From Chamaea fasciata (lineage: Eukaryota; Chordata; Aves; Passeriformes; Sylviidae): a stretch of DNA of 64,000 bases. The stretch lies in NCBI GenBank assembly GCA_029207755.1, contig JARCOQ010000007.1, positions 1 to 64,000 of the forward strand. Reading direction: 5' to 3'. The notes below the pieces were generated by a model. The model saw only the letters and a program-made list of their open reading frames with translations, had not been told where the DNA came from and did no database searches. This document shows positions 36,828-49,456 of the stretch, piece after piece. Made by a program: the position numbers and the translations under genes. Numbering within the stretch: the stretch's first letter is position 1; the number at the start of each line of letters is the position of its first letter.

Positions 36828-39800
36828 CTTCTCAGGGGAGCCCCCTCACCCAGGATGGGGGGCTCTGCCACAGATTTCATCTCTCTGCATCTGAAACAGA
36901 GTCAGGACAAAAGTCAGAGTGCTGCAGGATACCTTGACAGCTCCAGACATCTTGTGGCAATCTAGGAATACCCTCTACAGTCTAACCACACCCCACATCA
37001 CAAATTTCAAGCCCCCAGGACTATTACCCTCGTACCCCTACACCCAGACTGAGCAGCAAGGCAGAGCAGCTCCGGGCCAAACACACACCAACACCCGTGA
37101 CACAGCACAGGGCAAACGAGGGGACGCAACAGGGACAGAAAACTCTGGGCAAGAAGAATGACCCTGAGGGTCCAGAGAACTCGGAATGAGATGACCGAGG
37201 TAAGATGGAAGGTGAGCTGGCCAGGCTCAGAGAACCCTGCAGGAACAAGATGCCATCGGGATGACTTATCCCAAGAGACGCAGAGATGGATGCCCGAGAA
37301 TCCTACGGTCAGAATCCTCCACCTGTCTTTGCATTCTCACAAGACCTAACCCGCCGGAATGGATCAGGGCGGTGCACGGCTGTCAGTACAGCTCAGAACA
37401 AGACCTGAAAAGGCATCGGACTGGATGCTTGTGAAGAGAGATGGATTCTGATGAGTGTCCGAGCAGCTGAGACAAAGGCACCTGGCTGAGGAGCACAGAG
37501 ATCAGAAATGCTAAGACTGATGCCAGGGGTTTTGACAGGCCCCTGAAAGGACTAAAGGAAAAGACAAGACACCAAACAGACAGAGTGCACAAGAGACAAG
37601 TGACACAACACACACCAGGACTGCTCTGCCCTGCACACCTCAGCACTGACATGAAAAATGAGACTTTTCCTTCACGTAGCCTAAGGGGTCACATCTGGGA
37701 CATCCCCATCTCCAAACCCGACTCAAAAAAATCCCTCCCGCTGACCCCTGCCCTGGTACCCCGCTTTCATCCCCTCTGTGGCTCCAAGCCCTCCACTTAT
37801 CTCTCAAATGTCTGGGGAGGTGAATCCACGCCGGGTGCCAAAGAAGGCTGCCTCTCCCTCAGAAAAATTCCTCCCGTCACTGGGCTGCTGTCTCCTAGTC
37901 AGCTACGATAAAGAAAATCAAATATCAAAGCATAATCTTAGCTGCACATCAGCCAAAACCCAGCAGCTCTGCTACTCACCGTCTCTTAAGCAGGACCGGG
38001 TCCTCGGGCCCCGTGCGTGCTTCAGCTGAGCTCGGAGGCCGACGCTCGCAGCGCCAAAGCCTTAGAGGCGTTACTGGCACCGAGCCCACCCACCGTGGCC
38101 TCCATTAGGGCTGTGAGCATCCCCGGTTAGAGCAGGACAGGAACGCAGGGTGGACATCCCCGGTGAACCTCAACCCTGTGGACTCTGCCCCACCACGGTC
38201 ACTTCCTGCCTGGCCCTAGCTTAGGGCTACTGCCTGCACCTCTCAGGACTTCTGGCCTTGTCTTGCGTTAGGATTGCTGCCGGCACCTGCTCTCAGGGAA
38301 ACGGTGTTGGCAGCAGCGCTGTGAGGGCCGGGATGCCTGTACTCTGACTTGTATCCTAGGCTGTACCCCTGATTTTCACTGTGTGTTCTCTAGTCCTTGA
38401 GTCCTTTACCTCAGCCTCTGTGTGTATCACTGTAACCTCCCCCCTTCTGAACCCTGCTTCTTCAGAGCCCTAGACCTTGCAGCCGGGGACGCTCTGCACC
38501 GTTAGGGTCCCAAGAGCTGTCCCGCACGCAGGACAGGTACATCCACAGTTGTTCCCTGCCTACCCTAAGAAACGTGGCCCTGAGACAGGGCAGAGGCTGA
38601 CAGAGCCGAACTCTTTGCGGTGGCAAAAGGCACGAAGCCTTACCAACCGCCGCCTCGAGAGGGAATCAGGAGCACTTCCACCGGCTGCGGAGAGACAGGG
38701 AATCCCAGGGTGGGTGGGGCGGGAAACCCCCGTTATCCCCAGCCCTGTTGGATCCTGCTCCCCACTATCGCTTCCTGCCTGGCCCTAGCCTGACTGTGTC
38801 TGCACAGGTCAGAGCTTCTGGTGTGTTCCTGCACTAGGGCTGCTGCCTGCACCTGCTCTCAGGGGAAGTGTGCTGGTAGCAGTGCTGTGAGGGCCGCTAC
38901 ACCTGTACTCTGACTTGTATCCTAGCCCGCTCCCCTGAGTTTCACCGTGTGTCCTCTAGTCCTTGAGTCCTTTACCTCAGCCTCTGTGTGTGTGGCTACA
39001 CCTGCCCCCTTCTAAACCCAACTTCTTTAGAGCCCTGCACCTCGCAGCCAGGCCTTCTGGCATTGTCCTGCATAAGGGCTCCTGCCTGTACCTGCACTCA
39101 GGGAAACGGGCATGTCTTTAGGGCTACTCCTTCGGGTCTGGGGTAGGGGTGGGGTCGGGCTGGTACACCTGTACTCTCAATTGGCACATCTTGGACATCC
39201 CTATCTCCACACCTGACTCAAAAACCCCTCCTGACAAGTCCTGACCCAGCACTCCACTTTCATCCCCTCTGTGGCTCTGAACCCTCCACTTATCTCTTGG
39301 ACGTCTGGGGATGAGAATCCACGCCGGGTGCCAAAGAAGGCCGCCTCTCCCTCAGGGAAACTCCTGCTGTCGCCGGGCTGTTGTCTCTTAGTCAGCTACA
39401 ACAAAGAAAACCAAACATGAATGCGTGATCTTAGCAGCCCATCACCCAAAACCCGACAATTCTGCTACTCACTGTCTCCTAAGCTTGCCTGTGTCCTCGG
39501 CCCCGCGCTTCAGCTGCGCTCAGAGGCCAACGCCGGCGTCGCAGGGTCTGCCTGGGTAAAGAGCAGACAAGGTGACGTGGCAGCGCTGGAACTTGAGGGG
39601 ACCCTCCCTCCTTCTCCTCCCTGACTCACCTCAACTCCTCGGCCGTTATCCAAGCCTACCTGGATGGGGCCTTCACAAGGAGAAGATCAAGGCTCCATCA
39701 CAGACTCCTGGAATGCTCCCGGAGGGCTCACGGGTGAGGTGACCCGGGTCTGTCGTCCCGTTGGTGAGAGGGGAGCTCGGCCTCCTGCGAGTGGACTCCC

Positions 39801-40009
39801 TAAAACGCACAATAACGGAGGCTTAGAGTTGCACCAGCGAGTGAGGCTTGAACAATAGCAACGGCTTCTGTCCACCCGTCACTGCTCACCTCGCCCACGT
39901 CAGCTTGACTGCTGAGATCCGGCTTCACCACCTAAAAATAAAGACAAAGAACAGAGCTGTAACACAGCCATCATTTACACCTCCCCTGCAAACAGAAACA
40001 GGGACTGAC
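36828..40009. repeat. Macrosatellite copy 8
   Basis: Mosaic copy. It has CTCCAGACATC and CCCCCAGGACTATT (as copy 9) together with GGCAAACGAGG (as copies 5 and 7). It shares TAGCCCGCTCCCC with copy 9 and has a private CACCTGCCCCC near 39000. Confidence 0.9.
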
Positions 40010-42620
40010 CTTCTCAGGGGAGCCCCCTCACCCAGGATGGGGGGCTCTGCCACAGATTTCATCTCTCTGCATCTGAAACAGAGTCAGGACAAAAGTCAGA
40101 GTGCTGCAGGATACCTTGACAGCTCCAGACATCTTGTGGCAATCTAGGAATACCCTCTACAGTCTAACCACACCCCACATCACAAATTTCAAGCCCCCAG
40201 GACTATTACCCTCGTACCCCTACACCCAGACTGAGCAGCAAGGCAGAGCAGCTCCGGGCCAAACACACACCAACACCCGTGACACAGCACAGGACAAACG
40301 AGGGGACGCAACAGGGACAGAAAACTCTGGGCAAGAAGAATGACCCTGAGGGTCCAGAGAACTCGGAATGAGATGACCGAGGTAAGATGGAAGGTGAGCT
40401 GGCCAGGCTCAGAGAACCCTGCAGGAACAAGATGCCATCGGGATGACTTATCCCAAGAGACGCAGAGATGGATGCCCGAGAATCCTACGGTCAGAATCCT
40501 CCACCTGTCTTTGCATTCTCACAAGACCTAACCCGCCGGAATGGATCAGGGCGGTGCACGGCTGTCAGTACAGCTCAGAACAAGACCTGAAAAGGCATCG
40601 GACTGGATGCTTGTGAAGAGAGATGGATTCTGATGAGTGTCCGAGCAGCTGAGACAAAGGCACCTGGCTGAGGAGCACAGAGATCAGAAATGCTAAGACT
40701 GATGCCAGGGGTTTTGACAGGCCCCTGAAAGGACTAAAGGAAAAGACAACACACCCAAAAGACACAGTGCACATCAGACAAGTGACACAACACACACCAG
40801 GACTGCTCTGCCCTGCACACCTCAGCACTGAGATGAAAAATGAGACTTTTCCTTCATGTAGCCTAAGGGGTCACATCTGGGACATCCCCATCTCCAAACC
40901 CGACTCAAAAAATCCCTCCCGCTGACCCCTGCCCTGGTACCCCGCTTTCATCCCCTCTGTGGCTCCAAGCCCTCCACTTATCTCTCAAATGTCTGGGGAG
41001 GTGAATCCACGCCGGGTGCCAAAGAAGGCTGCCTCTCCCTCAGAAAAATTCCTCCCGTCACTGGGCTGCTGTCTCCTAGTCAGCTACGATAAAGAAAATC
41101 AAATATCAAAGCATAATCTTAGCTGCACATCAGCCAAAACCCAGCAGCTCTGCTACTCACCGTCTCTTAAGCAGGACCGGGCCCTCGGGCCCCGTGCGTG
41201 CGTCAGCTGAGCTCGGAGGCCGACGCTCGCAGCGCCAAAGCCTTAGAGGCATTACTGGCACCGAGCCCACCCACCGTGGCCTCCATTAGGGCTGTGAGCA
41301 TCCCCGGTTAGAGCAGGACAGGAACGCAGGGTGGACATCCCCGGTGAACCTCAACCCTGTGGACTCTGCCCCACCACTGTCACTTCCTGCCTGGCCCTAG
41401 CTTAGGGCTACTGCCTGCACCTCTCAGGACTTCTGGCCTTGTCTTGCGTTAGGATTGCTGCCGGCACCTGCTCTCAGGGAAACAGTGTTGGCAGCAGCGC
41501 TGTGAGGGCCGGGATGCCTGTACTCTGACTTGTATCCTAGGCTGTACCCCTGATTTTCACTGTGTGTTCTCTAGTCCTTGAGTCCTTTACCTCAGCCTCT
41601 GTGTGTATCACTGTAACCTCCCCCCTTCTGAAGCCTGCTTCTTCAGAGCCCTAGACCTTGCAGCCGGGGACGCTCTGCACCGTTAGGGTCCCAAGAGCTG
41701 TCCCGCACGCAGGACAGGTACATCCACAGTTGTTCCCTGCCTACCCTAAGAAACGTGGCCCTGAGACAGGGCAGAGGCTGACAGAGCCGAACTCTTTGCG
41801 GTGGCAAAAGGCACGAAGCCTTACCAACCGCCGCCTCGAGAGGGAATCAGGAGCACTTCCACCGGCTGCGGAGAGACAGGGAATCCCAGGGTGGGTGGGG
41901 CGGGAAACCCCCGTTATCCCCAGCCCTGTTGGATCCTGCTCCCCACTATCGCTTCCTGCCTGGCCCTAGCCTGACTGTGTCTGCACAGGTCAGAGCTTCT
42001 GGTGTGTTCCTGCACTAGGGCTGCTGCCTGCACCTGCTCTCAGGGGAAGTGTGCTGGTAGCAGTGCTGTGAGGGCCGCTACACCTGTACTCTGACTTGTA
42101 TCCTAGCCCGCTCCCCTGAGTTTCACCGTGTGTCCTCTAGTCCTTGAGTCCTTTACCTCAGCCTCTGTGTGTGTGGCTACACCTCCCCCCTTCTAAACCC
42201 AACTTCTTTAGAGCCCTGCACCTCGCAGCCAGGCCTTCTGGCATTGTCCTGCATAAGGGCTCCTGCCTGTACCTGCACTCAGGGAAACGGGCATGTCTTT
42301 AGGGCTACTCCTTCGGGTCTGGGGTAGGGGTGGGGTCGGGCTGGTACACCTGTACTCTCAATTGGCACATCTTGGACATCCCTATCTCCACACCTGACTC
42401 AAAAACCCCTCCTGACAAGTCCTGACCCAGCACTCCACTTTCATCCCCTCTGTGGCTCTGAACCCTCCACTTATCTCTTGGACGTCTGGGGATGAGAATC
42501 CACGCCGGGTGCCACAGAATGCCGCCTCGCTCTCTGGGAATTTCCTGCTGTCACCGGGCTGCTGTCTCTTATTCAGCTACAAGAAATAAAACAAACATCG
42601 ATGTATGATCTCAGCAGATC
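40010..42620. repeat. Macrosatellite copy 9, partial and diverged at edge
   Basis: It lacks roughly the last fifth of the unit. It has a cluster of substitutions at about 40749-40783, one A fewer in the run near 40910, and increasing divergence from about 42510 until similarity is lost near 42620. Terminal copies of satellites commonly escape homogenisation, which fits. Confidence 0.9.
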
Positions 42621-45057
42621 TGTTGGCCAATCGGTCAGGGCGTAAGACAAGTAGACCACCTAAAACACACAAACAATAACATATGCTGAAGAGTTACATC
42701 AGAAACACCAGCACACTTAACTGCATAAATATATAAATTTTCAAACAGACAACCCCAAAAAAATTCCAGCAAAAAAAGCCAACTCTTATCACTCCTAGTC
42801 AAACTACTGAATATAATAAAAACAACACCATGTCCAAACCCCTTAATAATACTCCAGAACATATACTCAGAGCCCCCCCAAAGTTAAAGACTTCCCCCTA
42901 GCCAAATAAAAAGGAAAAAGCCCATGTCTTGCGACCCATATTAATTCATTAACTTAAAACTTTAAAAATAAACGTTAAAGTTTAAACCTTTAGACAACAC
43001 TAGCACACCATAGACGCCAATCCCATCACTACATGCCAAACCAAAACTTATTTCAACCTTTTGTGCTGCTGCTGCTGCTGCTCGGCACAAAGGTTTGTCC
43101 CTCAGCACCTCCTGAAGTAATGTTCCATGCCCAAGGCCTCCCCCAGCCCCTGTGAGATGAACTCACCATCCTTCCATGAGCCTCACCTGGGAGCCCAGCA
43201 TAAACCCCTCTCCTCCCGCAGCTCCGTGCCAAACTCAGCTCGGGCTCCCCTCTTAAAGCAGTGCTGGCAGGACCCGCCCCCTCGTTATCCTTTACAGCTT
43301 CCACCTGTCCCCTCATCAGTGTGACAGCTCTCACCTGGGGCTGCTCTGTCCCCTCAATCAGCCTGTGACAGCTCTCACCTGCAGCTGCTGCCAGTCCCTG
43401 CTGCTCATTTCCTGGACATTGCACTGTGTGCACTGACACGCTGGGGCACCGGGCTTTCCTTGCTGTGAATAAGGATCCCTCTGCTCCTGCACGTGCCCAA
43501 GGCTGAAACTGGGATTCCACCTCCTAAATTCCGTTTGTGTGAGGTTCACAATTCCTAAGGAAATTTCCCAGCAATCGTTACCCTTCATTTACATTTTCTC
43601 CTTTGGAATCATCACTACCTTGTCTTTCTGTGCAAGTGTTCCAAACGTTCATTGGGAGTTCAGTAGCCGGGTTGGCTTGTTTATAACTTAGCTGACAATC
43701 CCAGGCTAAATCCAAACACCCAGAATTACAGGCAAATACAGAGACAGTTTATAAATACTGCCCTCCCCTAGTAGGTAGCTCTTCCTTGCACTTCCCTGGA
43801 GCAGATTTACTCCATCCTTTCTTCCCAAAAGCACCTCTCCAGCACAAATCCCACTTTTTGGACACAAACCAAACAGAAATCTACTACAGCGCGGCCTGGG
43901 GGGGGGGCCGGGGTGGAGCCCAAGGCCACTGTCCAACCAGTGCTGCCTCTGGCTCCTCGTTATTTACACTGAGAGCATATTGTAGGACGCTCTGCAGCCT
44001 TTCTTTGCCATTCTGTATTGGAAAGAGGATGGATATTAATGACACACACGTCCACAAACAGTCTTTACGGTTCTTCAAAAAGTTAATAATGCCTGTAATA
44101 AAAATGGTAAGTAATATTGTGTCTCAGATTGTTTAAGAAAGTGGAAGTTCGAGCTTTAATGTCCTCCTGAGAGACGCTGAATAAAATCTGTCCCCTGAGT
44201 TTGCACACAGAAATAAAATACCGATTTTTTTGATCAAACAAGTTAGGTCTGTATGAAAACAGCTGAGGAGGCTTTCATGGCTCAGTGTGATAATTGCAGA
44301 GCACAGAACATTAAAGATGGAATGTTAGTTCCCTGAATTAATGCCCTGATGGAGATAAATTCTTTAGCAAAGAGACACAATAGTTTCCTCTCCTTGTTTC
44401 TGAGTTTCCGAGCGATCCTGTAATTCCTAACCTGCACGAGTGCAGACCCATCTGACACGGGTAAGTGACATATCCGGCTCCTGGGCTCCAAGCCACGTGT
44501 CCCCGATGTCAACGGAAGTCAGGAACACAAAAACAGCTGTGGAAGAAAGTTGAGAGAAAAATCAGAACATATATTCTTCCCTTTCCACACAGTAATACCA
44601 AGCCAAGCTGTTCACCTCCAGGATTATGTTTTTAAATGGCTCCCTAACTACTTTTCCTAGATGGAAAATCTGGAGGTGCTTTGCCCATGCAAAACTAATG
44701 ATCCTACTCACAAGAAGGAACAAACCAGTTTCCTGTTAAACAAAACAGTTTGAAATCTGACCTGTCAGCTGCTATCATTGACCAGCAATAGCAGTCAGCA
44801 TCCAGGCCTAAGTGGACATTTTTTTGCAGACTATCTCCCCTCTTGAAATCATTTTGGGGTTTTTTTTTTTTACACCTTTTGTTTCATTTTAGTCCTTGTG
44901 TCCCAACACAAAATTTTGTGTCCTAACACGATCAACAACAAATACAGAATTAGCTCAATAAAACCGCACTTTTCTGATGGAAATGTCACCCCTAGAAACT
45001 GCAAGGTTTTTATAGGAATACTGTCTCAAGAATTCAGTAACTTCAGGTATTCCATAC
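42621..45057. other. Unassigned stretch between macrosatellite and URB1 remnant
   Basis: It contains a GCT microsatellite at about 43064-43082 and a short imperfect repeat of GACAGCTCTCACCTG around 43320-43385. The next URB1 exon would be expected here on the minus strand, but I could not find one. Open frames of up to 155 codons have no recognisable family. Confidence 0.5.
43064..43082. repeat. GCT microsatellite
   Basis: Six GCT triplets in a row. Confidence 0.85.
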
Positions 45058-45254
45058 CACATGATCCTGAGATTGCTTGGGCATCCAGAGTTTATAGTAT
45101 TGGCTGAACTGGTAGAGCTGAGGATACTTAACAACTTTCAGGGACTTGAGATCTTTATCATAGGGCTGGAACATCAAGCAGAGAGCAAGTGGTTCTCTCT
45201 GAGAGGGCAGGAGGTCAGTGAAAACAGCAACAAGGTACTCCACGATGCGTGCTC
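45058..45254 (-). pseudogene. URB1: URB1 internal exon (last one found), intact frame
   Basis: Acceptor TTTTCTAG, 197 bases, donor likely CATGTG|GTATGG. It reads ARIVEYLVAVFTDLLPSQRE, PLALCLMFQPYDKDLKSLKV and VKYPQLYQFSQYYKLWMPKQ. No further URB1 exon is seen between here and the macrosatellite 2.4 kb away. Confidence 0.85.
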
Positions 45255-46202
45255 CTAGAAAAGTAAAAATAAATTAAACTATTAACATGAGCACAGACAC
45301 TGGGGCAACCCTCATTCCTTTGGGCCTCGGCAGCAGCCCACAAAGCATCACTCAGAAAAGTATTGAATAAGATCAAGAAGTGTTTGTAGTGACCTAGACA
45401 AATGTTCCTGACCACTGAGATACCTGAAAAATCCTCCACACATCAGTACTTGCTGAAGTAAATAATCCACCCTCACTGTGTTGTGCTAAATATGCCTGTA
45501 TTTTAACAGCAAAACACCCCTGCCAAGCCCCACCTCAGCGAAGAGCTGATTTGCACCGGGGGCACGCACCCCAGTGAACGTGTGCAAGTTAAATAGAATT
45601 TTCTTTCAGAATTGGGACTTCCAGTCCACCCCCGGTGCTACTCGATCGCCAAATACACCCAGAGAACGCAGTGAGGTGCTGTGGAGTTGGCAAGTCCTGC
45701 TCCAAGCCCACCTGATGCCCCTGGGACTCCAGCGCTTTCTTCAAGGAGGTGGCAGAACTTTGCCACCAGAGCTTCATTTCTGGAATAGTTTTCTTTGGAA
45801 AATGCATCCATTTCCTATTTAACAGCGCAGTCCTCTCTCCCTGATCTCGGAAGAGCTGCCTACAGCCATGGAAACCACTTTCCTCTCCTGGTCTCCACAC
45901 TCTGTCCTTTAAAACACTGTGTTACTGAAGCCAACTACCTCCAGACCCAGACTGTCCATGCAGGGACAGTGTCTCTTCTCTTCAAGGTCAGGGAAAAGTG
46001 GCAGAGGCACCTACAGAGCTTCAATGCCTCTCTTGAGCAAGAAACACCATGGATTTGAATCTCCTTCTGCTTGCAGGGAAGATAATGTCATGTCTTAAGC
46101 TAAAAAACGATAAATGGTAAAAAAATTATTAAAAATGGGTAAAAATGATGCCACTTCTCACTCCACTGGTAGAAATGACACATTAAACCAAAAAATCTGT
46201 AC

Positions 46203-46418
46203 CTGTTCCAGTTTCAGACTGAAGCAACAGCATATTCCTGGCTTCCAACGCAGCAGAAACAACAGCACTGAAGGGAAATGTTTGGACAATCACATCTTCA
46301 TTTAAAGAGAGCCCAATTTCTTCATCTAAGCCATCACTGCCCTCGCTCAGGACATCCACCATATAATCAGGACATCTAATAAGTGAAGAAAAAAATCTAA
46401 GCAGAGGATCTAGACTAA
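46203..46418 (-). pseudogene. URB1: URB1 internal exon (MVDVLSEGSDG...), intact frame
   Basis: Acceptor TTTCCCAG, 216 bases, donor GGAACAG|GTACAG. It reads SLDPLLRFFSSLIRCPDYMV, then DVLSEGSDGLDEEIGLSLNE and VIVQTFPFSAVVSAALEARN. The acidic DGLDEEIG run and the FPFSAVV motif are strong URB1 signatures. Phases match both neighbours. Confidence 0.9.
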
Positions 46419-46599
46419 CTGGGAAAACAACAGAGGCAGAACGCAACACTCCAGGAATATAAGGCATTTTTTTTAAATTCAATCCCTCCAAAAAAAAAAA
46501 AAAAAAATCAAAGAAAGGATGAAAGCCCCATTTGTCACGCAATACATTGTTAAGTGCAACACAAAAATCACAGCTGAACTTCACTCTGCCTGTCAATGC

Positions 46600-46793
46600 T
46601 GCTGTCCAGCACAGGCTGCCCAGAGAAGCTGTCGCTGCCCCCGGATCCCCGGCAGTGCCCAAAGCCAGGCTGGATGGGGCTTGGAGCACCCTGGGCTACT
46701 GAAAGGTCTCCCTGTCCATAGCAGGGGGTGGAACTGACAAGCTTTAAGGGGCCTCCCCATCCAAACCATTCTGGGATTCCACAATTCTATGAA
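46600..46793 (+). mobile_element. CR1 LINE 3' fragment
   Basis: It contains the CR1 sense-strand landmarks GGCTGCCCAGAGAAGCTGTC, GGCTGGATGGGGCTTGGAGC and the terminal CCAAACCATTCTGGGATTCC plus ATTCTATGAA. It is truncated at the 5' side, as is usual for CR1, and lies in an intron of the URB1 remnant. Confidence 0.9.
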
Positions 46794-47090
46794 CAGCCCC
46801 AGGCAGAAGGACTAAATTTCCATTTGAGTTCAAAAATGCTGCTGCAAGAGCATGAATAGAGACTTCAAATACTGTTAAAGTGGCACAACCACATCAGAAA
46901 TTACTTTTGGGGGTTAAAGTGGTAACTGCAACTCCAACTTCTACTTCTGATACCAAGTTCACATGGAGGGCTGAGTCCTGGAGGTCCTTACTTAACAGGA
47001 TTTCTATAGTTATCCATCCCCAGTTTGCTTACTGGGGATAGAAAATGTAGCCCCAAGTCGTGAAATTGTGTTTGAGGAGTCACCACATAC

Positions 47091-47233
47091 CAGCAATGTG
47101 AGAGACGGGGATGCTGATGTTATCAGAGTCCTGTTTAATTAAACACGGTGACCTGGAGCATGCTGGCTTCCTGAACCAGGTCTGCTGCCTTGTCTGTGCA
47201 GGGGCAGGGCTCTGGCACCAGCTTCAGCAGGAT
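47091..47233 (-). pseudogene. URB1: URB1 internal exon (ILLKLVPE...), +1 frameshift
   Basis: Acceptor GCTGACAG, donor GCTG|GTATGT. It reads ILLKLVPEPCPCTDKAADLV then QEASMLQVTV, meets a TAA, and resumes as KQDSDNISIPVSHIA in another frame. The exon is 143 bases where 142 are required. The extra base lies in the T/A run at about 47134-47143. Confidence 0.8.
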
Positions 47234-47869
47234 CTGTCAGCAAAGGTGGAGAGGAAGGTAAGTGCGCTGGCTGTCAAGCGCAGGGGAAGCATATGCTGCT
47301 AAGAAAGACCGTGTGCAAAAAGGTGTTGGAAGATGGGCAGGTTTTAGAAGGACAACTTCCATATCACTTCTGCAGCCTTCTGTCTACGGTTCCTTCTCTG
47401 CATGGGAGTGGAAAAAAGAAAGGTCCACTGCAATTTGGCATCCAGATTGCTACCACAGACTGAGTCCCTGGGGAGACCGCACTGGAAATGAAGCACTGGG
47501 CATTCAACATCCTGAAGAGTAACAGCAAGTGTCAGCTTTCCTTGTAAAAGACCACAATTCACTGAGGTCTGATAATTTTGGCACCTAAAGAGGAGATAAA
47601 AGGTACCACACATACGGCTCTCTACACTTATACCAACAATGCTGTAATAAGAACTGATCCTTTTGGATTGCATTTTCCTGCAAATAATTTTCCTGTCCTC
47701 CCATTTGAGACAAGAATGATGCCACCTCTGTATAAAGAACCCCAAACAATGCTTTTCTGAGAATCCATTCACTGGTCTTTGACAGGTTTCTCAACAACAG
47801 AACAAGATCTCTAGTTCCCACCAACATTATTCTTTGCATTGTTCATCCAGCTAATTTGAACACTGTTAC

Positions 47870-47987
47870 CCTTTCCAAAAACTGAATCACTGCTTCCTTC
47901 TGGTCTTCTTTTGCATTATCCAAATGTTCCAGCCAAACTGAAAGTTCCCTTCCATGTGTACTCAAACACGCCACTGTCACGTAAAAC
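47870..47987 (-). pseudogene. URB1: URB1 internal exon (VLRDSGVF...), +1 frameshift
   Basis: Acceptor CTGGACAG, donor GAAAGG|GTAACA. It reads VLRDSGVFEYTWK; the URB1-like continuation LSVWLEHLDNAKEDQKEAVI is in another frame. The exon is 118 bases where 117 fit both neighbours. The extra base is one G in a GGG run (CCC at 47947-47949 on the plus strand). Confidence 0.85.
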
Positions 47988-48516
47988 CTGTCCAGGAAAC
48001 AAAGGGGGAGGTGTGTAAATAAACCTCAAAACACCTCAAATACAAAACTCCAAGAGATGCAGATCTTTTTGTACAGTAACTTCATGATCCCTTCTTTTGG
48101 GAAAGGAAAGAGGAAGCGCAGGTCGATGAAAAGAAGTACCTGCCACTCTCCTCACCCCCTCAACTCAAGAGGCCTTTTCTTTCCACTCACTAGTGGGACT
48201 TGTCAACTGCATAGTGGACAATAAAAACCTTACCTCTATAATTTCTGGAAAGCAGGTTATACTGCTTTCAGAGGGTTGTACATCTTCATGTCATCACAGG
48301 CAGAAAAAAAGTGCGCCTTACAAATAGCCTGTAGGACAGTTTAGAAAACTACTGATCTAACAAAGAAAATCATCGCTAAATTAAACCTGAATCCGGTGTC
48401 GACCACACAATCATGCAGTAAAGGTATCTGCTGCTTCAAGAACAAATTTTACCATCCTGGCATTTCAGACCTGTGGGATATAGTGAATATCCCGATATTT
48501 CAATTCAAATACGTAC

Positions 48517-48636
48517 CCTGAAGATTAATTGTTTGCTGGAAGTTTTCAGATGAGAGTGGGTACTTGTAACAAACATTTTCATCAGTAAATAGAAGACTGA
48601 TTTTTCACCAGATAGCTTCTCTGTTTCAGAGATGTC
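48517..48636 (-). pseudogene. URB1: URB1 internal exon (SVFYLLMKMF...), intact frame
   Basis: Acceptor TTCTTGTAG, 120 bases in phase 0, donor TTCAGG|GTACGT. It reads DISETEKLSGEKSVFYLLMK then MFVTSTHSHLKTSSKQLIFR. Confidence 0.85.
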
Positions 48637-49456
48637 CTACAAGAAAAATGTATTAGAATTCCTCTGCTACAGCAACACTGTATAGGACTATGTTGCACTG
48701 ACAATGATACGCAAGGTAAGCGTGTTACTTTATAGACCTGCCCAAAAGTCCCAAGGCCAGAAACCAGTGGGATCATTTACACTACTTTGCAGTCAATGAG
48801 CCAGCATCGTTGCATTCATTTGCAAAATGTTTGCCCGAAAAGCGGAAGAAGACCGTAGTAACAGAAACCCCCAACTATTGAAAGGGCCCGAGACAAAGCA
48901 ACTTCCCTCATCAATCATATTTCATTCCCTAATCATTCCATGTCTATCCCTGCTACCTCCTCAAAGCCAGGTCCACTCTTTTCTCCTGACATGACAAGCC
49001 AAGTCTTGACAGAGTTCTTATTTGACAAGCCTGCAGTAAAATAGAGTTGGGGCCCTGATGGCTTCCACCAATTATGGAGAGCATTAAAAAATGTTGGAAT
49101 CCTCCTTGGGAAGGGGTGGGACGGCTCCCATCAGTAGCTCATTTCCCTGGTCTGCAGCTCAGGCTTTCCAGACAAGTGGAATCCAGCACACTCTTTCTTG
49201 TGAGGGAACATCTCCAGAGACACAAAGAGCTACAGCAACATCCTCCTCCGTTCATCAGGGAGGCAAAAAATGTTTTCCCTGTAAAAAACCTTCCAGCTCA
49301 GAAGGGAGTTTTCACTACTGCTAAGACTGTAATTCCTGCTGCTTTACAAAAGGGTCACCCCTAAAATGTCTGGACTAATTTAAAACAAGGCGATGCCAGA
49401 GGAAAACATTTGAGGACAACAGAGCAAGCAAACATAACTTTGCACCAGCCTCTTAC

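Larger units (their letters stand above)
14555..42620. repeat. Macrosatellite array, 3,182 bp unit, 8 full + 1 partial copies
   Basis: Any anchor recurs every 3,182 bases; for example the frame beginning MTLRVQRTRN starts at 14884, 18066, 21248, 24430, 27612, 30794, 33976, 37158 and 40340. Copies differ by a few substitutions per kilobase. The unit is moderately GC-rich, has no open frame above about 108 codons, and contains internal duplications. It carries a donor-like GAGGTAAGA and an AATAAA in every copy, so transcription is possible but not shown. I recognise no known satellite or transposon. The left edge is sharp at 14555. The right edge decays over 42510-42620. Confidence 0.97.

Noticed and set aside
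14555..42620. Conserved frames of 60-108 codons in each macrosatellite unit, as a tandem gene family
   Set aside because: Conservation equals that of the non-coding parts, several overlapping frames are equally conserved, and no domain, signal peptide or family likeness is visible.
14555..42620. CRISPR array
   Set aside because: The period is 3.2 kb with no short repeat/variable spacer structure, and the DNA is vertebrate.
44282..44512. Further URB1 exon downstream of 45058
   Set aside because: The minus-strand peptide here does not resemble URB1 and lacks a convincing acceptor and donor in phase.
46183..46689. A 168-codon minus-strand frame taken as a single gene
   Set aside because: Only 46203-46418 is exon; the rest is intron, a poly-A tract and a CR1 fragment read through by chance.
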